Source: RGIG8767 sp964487395 | GTDB lineage: Bacteria > Bacillota > Clostridia > Lachnospirales > Lachnospiraceae | Direction of reading: 5' to 3' | NCBI GenBank assembly: GCA_964487395.1 | Contig: CAZAQH010000046.1 | Coordinates: forward strand, 1-17,902 | Length of the DNA: 17,902 bases | Shown: positions 14,212 to 17,902 of the stretch, piece after piece | How positions within the stretch are numbered: the stretch's first letter is position 1 | How the letters are laid out: each line of letters begins with the position of its first letter | The notes under the pieces: model-generated | The model's input: only the letters and a program-made list of their open reading frames with translations | What the model was told of the DNA's origin: nothing | The model's database searches: none | Made by a program: the position numbers and the translations under genes

Positions 14212-15753
14212 ATGGCAAAGAAACCAACAGTATTAATGATTTTAGACGGATATGGATTAAACAGCAAAACGCAGGGCAATGCAGTAGCAGAAGCTAAGAC
14301 TCCTGTAATCGATAAATTAATGAAGGATTATCCTTTTGTAAGAGGTAATGCAAGTGGAATGGCAGTTGGTCTTCCGGAAGGACAGATGGGTAATTCAGAA
14401 GTAGGACATCTTAATATGGGTGCCGGAAGAATTGTTTATCAGGAATTAACCAGAATTACAAAAGAGATTCAAGACGGAGATTTCTTTGAAAATCCTGCAT
14501 TACTTGATGCCGTTAAGAATTGCAAAGAAAATCATTCAGATTTACATTTCTTTGGATTGTTATCAGATGGTGGTGTTCATAGCCATAATACACACTTATA
14601 TGGATTACTTGAACTTGCTAAAAGAAATGATATTAAGAATGTATACGTACACTGTTTCTTAGATGGACGTGACACACCTCCTTCAAGCGGAAAAGAATTT
14701 GCCCAGCAGTTAGAAGCAGAAATGAAAAAAATCGGTGTAGGTAAAATCGCATCCGTATCCGGCAGATATTACGCAATGGATCGAGATAACAATTACGACA
14801 GAATCAAACTTGCATATGATGCATTGACAAAGGGCGAAGGTCACACGGCTACATCTGGACCTGCTGCAATACAGAGTTCTTATGATGATGGAAAGACAGA
14901 TGAATTTGTACTTCCTACTGTTGTAGTAGAGAATGGGAAACCGGTTGCTACCATTAAAGATAAAGATTCCATTGTTTTCTTTAACTTCAGACCTGACAGA
15001 GCAAGAGAAATCACAAGAGCATTCTGCGATGATGATTTTAAAGGATTTGACAGAAAAAGACTTGATGTGAAATTTGTATGCTTCTCAGATTATGACCCAA
15101 CGATTCCAAATAAAGAAGTAGCATTCCATAAAATTGCAATTACCAATACTTTTGGTGAATGGCTTGCAGCAAATAACATGACACAGGCAAGAATTGCTGA
15201 AACTGAAAAATACGCACACGTAACTTTCTTCTTTAATGGTGGCGTAGAAGAGCCTAATAAAGATGAAGACAGAATCCTTGTTAATTCACCAAAAGAAGTT
15301 GCTACGTATGATTTAAAACCAGAGATGAGCGCATATGAAGTTTGTGATAATCTTTGCAAAGCAATTACTTCCGGTAAATACGATATGATTATTATTAACT
15401 TTGCCAATCCGGATATGGTTGGTCATACTGGTGTGGAAGCAGCTGCAATCAAAGCAGTAGAAACTGTAGATGAATGTGTTGGAAAAGCAGTAGAAGCATT
15501 ATTATCCGTAAATGGAACCATGTTTATCTGTGCTGACCACGGTAATGCAGAACAGTTGGTAGATTATGAAACAGGAGCACCATTTACCGCTCATACAACG
15601 AATCAGGTTCCATTTATTCTTGTAAATTATGATCCTTCTTACACATTAAAAGAAGGTGGATGTCTGGCAGACATCGTTCCTACCTTAATTGAGACAATGG
15701 GAATGAAGCAGCCGGCTGAAATGACAGGAAAATCTTTACTGATTAAAAAATAA
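14212..15753 (+). CDS. gpmI: 2,3-bisphosphoglycerate-independent phosphoglycerate mutase
   Basis: Cofactor-independent phosphoglycerate mutase interconverts 3- and 2-phosphoglycerate in lower glycolysis, using two Mn2+ ions and a phosphoserine intermediate. The 513 residues fit the family. D12 lies in MILDGYG, and the phosphorylated serine is S62 in GQMGNSEVGHLNMG. The C-terminal metal-binding blocks NPDMVGHTG, ADHGNAE and TAHTTNQVPF are all present. ATG follows a GGAGAG-like site. It has its own promoter and a hairpin after the stop, and enolase, the next enzyme in the pathway, is encoded two genes downstream. The only enzyme-level caveat is that the metal assignments are taken from the family. 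Confidence 0.97.
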   Translation: MAKKPTVLMILDGYGLNSKTQGNAVAEAKTPVIDKLMKDYPFVRGNASGMAVGLPEGQMGNSEVGHLNMGAGRIVYQELTRITKEIQDGDFFENPALLDAVKNCKENHSDLHFFGLLSDGGVHSHNTHLYGLLELAKRNDIKNVYVHCFLDGRDTPPSSGKEFAQQLEAEMKKIGVGKIASVSGRYYAMDRDNNYDRIKLAYDALTKGEGHTATSGPAAIQSSYDDGKTDEFVLPTVVVENGKPVATIKDKDSIVFFNFRPDRAREITRAFCDDDFKGFDRKRLDVKFVCFSDYDPTIPNKEVAFHKIAITNTFGEWLAANNMTQARIAETEKYAHVTFFFNGGVEEPNKDEDRILVNSPKEVATYDLKPEMSAYEVCDNLCKAITSGKYDMIIINFANPDMVGHTGVEAAAIKAVETVDECVGKAVEALLSVNGTMFICADHGNAEQLVDYETGAPFTAHTTNQVPFILVNYDPSYTLKEGGCLADIVPTLIETMGMKQPAEMTGKSLLIKK

Positions 15754-15764
15754 GACGTAATGAT

Positions 15765-15793
15765 TCGAGGAAAGAGCTTCTTTCCCCGATTTT
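15765..15793 (+). terminator. Hairpin terminator or attenuator between gpmI and the DUF554 gene
   Basis: TCGAGGAAAG (15765-15774) pairs with CTTTCCCCGA (15780-15789) with one A-C mismatch and a 5-base loop, followed by four T. It is weaker than the other terminators here, so partial read-through into the DUF554 gene is likely; I see no good promoter for that gene. Confidence 0.5.
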
Positions 15794-15815
15794 ACATATA
15801 TGAAAGCGTGAAACG

Positions 15816-16499
15816 ATGTTAGGTACAATTGTAAATACAGTTGCTGTTATCATTGGTGCAGCACTTGGGATGTTATTAAAAAAGGGACTTCCACACAGAA
15901 TGGCAGATACTCTGATGAAGGGATTGGGGTTATGTACTCTTTTTCTCGGAATCAGTGGTTCTTTAAAAGGACAGAATTCATTAATCCTGATTATTTCCAT
16001 GGTTGTTGGCACTATAATCGGCGATGGAATTGATTTGGAAGATAAAATTAACAGGCTGGGAAGATGGCTGGAAGATAAATTTAAAGGGAAAAACAGTAAG
16101 CAGGTATCCATTGCAGAAGGCTTTGTAACGGCCAGTTTATTATTCTGTGTTGGAGCTATGGCGATTATAGGTTCCCTGCAAAGTGGCTTACAGGGGAATC
16201 ACGAGATTCTTTTTAACAAATCCATGCTTGACTTTGTAGCGGCGATTATTTTTGCTTCGACATTAGGAGTTGGAGTTATGTTTGCGGCAGCATTCGTTTT
16301 TGTGTACCAGGGAGCCATTACGATATTGGCACAATGGATTTCTCCGTTTTTATCGGAAAACGTAATTGCCGAAATGACTTGTGTGGGTTCGGTCATTATT
16401 ATTGGACTTGCCCTTAATATGATTGGAATTACAAAACTAAAGGTAATGAATTATGTTCCTGCGATTTTTATTCCGATTATATTATGCAGATTTATGTAA
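15816..16499 (+). CDS. DUF554 family integral membrane protein
   Basis: This 227-residue protein matches the DUF554 (YqgA/YdfK-like) membrane family, whose function is unknown. It begins MLGTIVNTVAVIIGAALGM, a glycine-rich first membrane helix, followed by the family block IISMVVGTIIGDGIDLEDKI and a short charged stretch with two basic clusters (about 75-95). Further hydrophobic segments cover roughly 100-120, 138-170 and 190-225, giving about six membrane spans and very short loops. A small-molecule transport role is sometimes assumed for the family, but nothing here shows a substrate. The ribosome site is poor (GAAAG-like), which may mean low expression. It lies between gpmI and eno and ends at a strong terminator; the linkage to glycolysis genes may be incidental. 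Confidence 0.88.
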   Translation: MLGTIVNTVAVIIGAALGMLLKKGLPHRMADTLMKGLGLCTLFLGISGSLKGQNSLILIISMVVGTIIGDGIDLEDKINRLGRWLEDKFKGKNSKQVSIAEGFVTASLLFCVGAMAIIGSLQSGLQGNHEILFNKSMLDFVAAIIFASTLGVGVMFAAAFVFVYQGAITILAQWISPFLSENVIAEMTCVGSVIIIGLALNMIGITKLKVMNYVPAIFIPIILCRFM

Positions 16500-16507
16500 G
16501 AAATGTT

Positions 16508-16536
16508 AAAAGACGGGATTAATTCCCGTCTTTTTT
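16508..16536 (+). terminator. Intrinsic terminator after the DUF554 gene
   Basis: AAAAGACGGGA (16508-16518) pairs perfectly with TCCCGTCTTTT (16524-16534) around TTAAT, with the T run continuing to 16536. Confidence 0.88.
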
Positions 16537-16565
16537 GTATAGTACCGAATTCTTTTGGATAAAAT
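16535..16565 (+). promoter_or_regulatory. Weak candidate promoter for eno
   Basis: TTGTAT (16535-16540) and TAAAAT (16560-16565) are 19 bp apart, longer than ideal. The -35 box overlaps the end of the preceding terminator. A promoter must lie in this short interval if the terminator is efficient. Confidence 0.28.
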
Positions 16566-16585
16566 GTTGATAGTAAATTTGATCC

Positions 16586-16591
16586 AGGAGG
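16586..16591 (+). promoter_or_regulatory. Ribosome binding site that fixes the eno start at TTG 16600
   Basis: A perfect AGGAGG lies 8 bases before TTG 16600. In-frame upstream candidates (TTG 16555, ATG 16564) lack any such site and would add residues not found in enolases. Confidence 0.8.
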
Positions 16592-16599
16592 ACATAAGT

Positions 16600-17901
16600 T
16601 TGAAAGAATATCTTACGATTACCGAAGTACACGCCCGTGAAATTTTAGATTCCAGAGGCAATCCGACTGTGGAAGTAGAGGTCGTGATTGAAGATTGTAT
16701 TATGGGGCGTGCTGCCGTTCCGTCCGGAGCAAGTACCGGTAAATTTGAAGCAGTAGAACTGCGTGATAAGGAAAGCAGGTATGGTGGAAACGGGGTACGT
16801 CAGGCAGTACGTAATGTCAATGAAACCTTAAGAGAGACCATTCTTGGAAAAAATGCAATGGATCAGGCTACAATAGATGCATTGTTAATTCATGCTGATG
16901 GAACAAAGAACAAAGAAAAATTGGGGGCGAATGCAACCCTTGGTGTATCCATGGCAGTAGCAAGGGCAGCATCAGAGGCACTTAGAGTTCCGCTTTATCA
17001 ATATCTGGGAGGCATACAGGCAAAGCAGTTACCAGTTCCCATGATGAATATTTTAAATGGTGGAAGACATGCGGACAATACAGTGGATTTACAGGAATTT
17101 ATGATTATGCCGGTAAAAGCACAGGACTTTGCAGAAGGCCTGCGAATATGTGCTGAAATTTATCATACTCTGAAACGTATTTGTAAAGAAAGAGGATTGT
17201 CTACTGCAGTAGGTGATGAGGGTGGTTTTGCACCGGATTTAAAAGACAGTAAAGATGTACTGGAATTAATTGTTCAGGCTATATCGGAAAGTGGTTATCA
17301 GCCGGGAGAAGACATTATGATTGCTATCGACGCAGCTGCCAGTGAATTATATGAGGAACAGAGTGAAAAATATTATTTTCCGGGTGAAAGCCAGAAATCA
17401 GGAAAAGAGATATACCGCACAGCAGAAGAGATGATTGATTACTATGAGAATCTAATCAAACTGTTCCCGATTGCTTCGATAGAAGATGGGCTTGATGAAG
17501 ATGATTTTGAAGGCTGGAAACTATTTATGCAGCGTGTGGGAGAACATGTGCAGCTGGTTGGAGATGACTTGTTTGTAACAAATGTAGAACGTTTAAAAAA
17601 GGGAATTGAGAAAAAGGCCGGTAATGCTATCTTAATTAAAGTCAACCAGATTGGAACACTTACAGAGGCTTTTGAAGCAATTGAGATGGCACATAAAAAT
17701 GGACTTAGAACGGTTATTTCGCATCGCTCCGGTGAAACAGAGGATACTATGATTGCAGATATAGCAGTAGCAGTTAATGCAGGAGAAATCAAGACCGGTG
17801 CACCGTGCAGGTCAGAACGTGTTGCAAAATACAATCGACTGTTGCGCATAGAAGAAGAATTAGGAAGTGTAGCAATCTATAAAAATCCCTTCAAATCATA
17901 A
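16600..17901 (+). CDS. eno: Enolase (phosphopyruvate hydratase)
   Basis: Enolase converts 2-phosphoglycerate to phosphoenolpyruvate with Mg2+ in lower glycolysis. From TTG 16600 the protein has 433 residues, the standard length, and begins MKEYLTITEVHAREILDSRG. Conserved blocks are AVPSGASTGKFEA (substrate loop), NGGRHADNTVDLQEF, GDEGGFAP (catalytic Glu), IDAAASE, IEDGLDEDD and VGDDLFVTN (metal ligands), LIKVNQIG (catalytic Lys), SHRSGETEDT, and the C-terminal GAPCRSERVAKYNRLLRIEEELG. Some positions differ slightly from the commonest enolase sequences (Arg in NGGRHAD, Ile in IDAAASE) without touching catalytic residues. A TTG start with a perfect AGGAGG is unusual for a highly expressed glycolytic gene. 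The stop codon ends one base before the window edge, so the gene is complete. Confidence 0.97.
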   Translation: MKEYLTITEVHAREILDSRGNPTVEVEVVIEDCIMGRAAVPSGASTGKFEAVELRDKESRYGGNGVRQAVRNVNETLRETILGKNAMDQATIDALLIHADGTKNKEKLGANATLGVSMAVARAASEALRVPLYQYLGGIQAKQLPVPMMNILNGGRHADNTVDLQEFMIMPVKAQDFAEGLRICAEIYHTLKRICKERGLSTAVGDEGGFAPDLKDSKDVLELIVQAISESGYQPGEDIMIAIDAAASELYEEQSEKYYFPGESQKSGKEIYRTAEEMIDYYENLIKLFPIASIEDGLDEDDFEGWKLFMQRVGEHVQLVGDDLFVTNVERLKKGIEKKAGNAILIKVNQIGTLTEAFEAIEMAHKNGLRTVISHRSGETEDTMIADIAVAVNAGEIKTGAPCRSERVAKYNRLLRIEEELGSVAIYKNPFKS

Positions 17902-17902
17902 A

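Noticed and set aside
15743..16111. Open frame of 122 codons on the - strand
   Set aside because: It is antisense to the DUF554 gene and the gpmI terminator; hydrophobic look comes from complementing a membrane protein gene.
17442..17849. Open frame of 135 codons on the - strand
   Set aside because: It is antisense to the highly conserved C-terminal half of enolase, serine-rich and without any motif.
1..17902. Mobile element, CRISPR array, tRNA, rRNA or phage defence genes
   Set aside because: I saw no transposase or integrase, no regularly spaced repeats, no tRNA or rRNA sequence, and no defence-type domains. The intergenic regions are all under about 200 bp.

Overview
The window is AT-rich, with strong GGAGG-type ribosome sites and frequent intrinsic terminators. 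Its proteins look like low-GC Firmicutes, most probably a gut or rumen member of Lachnospiraceae. This placement is an inference from protein style; no rRNA or marker search was possible. A 100-base run of N at 12356-12455 shows it is a draft scaffold.

Region 1 (1-11627) is a glucuronoxylan side-chain and hexuronate catabolic locus, all on the + strand. It holds the 3' end of mannonate dehydratase (uxuA), a GH67 alpha-glucuronidase (aguA), a PurF-like protein, a sialate O-acetylesterase-type SGNH esterase, a GntR/FCD regulator, a fused KDPG aldolase-KDG kinase, a fructuronate reductase (uxuB) and a glucuronate isomerase (uxaC). Neither aguA nor the esterase has a signal peptide, so imported acidic or acetylated oligosaccharides are probably trimmed inside the cell. 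The released glucuronate would pass UxaC, UxuB, UxuA, KDG kinase and KDPG aldolase to pyruvate and glyceraldehyde 3-phosphate. The locus is cut into transcription units. Three promoters, before the esterase, the regulator and the fusion gene, share a TAGACA -35 box with an exact 17-bp spacer, and a related CTTACATACAAG-like element lies nearby.

Region 2 (11595-14027) holds housekeeping genes: a YgjP/DUF45 metallopeptidase (- strand), a thiamine pyrophosphokinase interrupted by the assembly gap (+), and a CDF metal transporter (-) whose metal-site residues resemble manganese exporters.

Region 3 (14212-17901) holds lower-glycolysis genes: cofactor-independent phosphoglycerate mutase (gpmI), a DUF554 membrane protein and enolase (eno), each followed by a hairpin except eno, whose stop codon is at the window edge.

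The points most worth a second look are the PurF-like protein, which lacks the glutaminase nucleophile and other glutamine-site residues but keeps its PRPP loop and Fe-S cysteines; the aldolase-kinase fusion; a terminator-like hairpin inside the start of aguA; and the shared promoter and operator architecture. I did not find a defence system, mobile element, CRISPR array or RNA gene.
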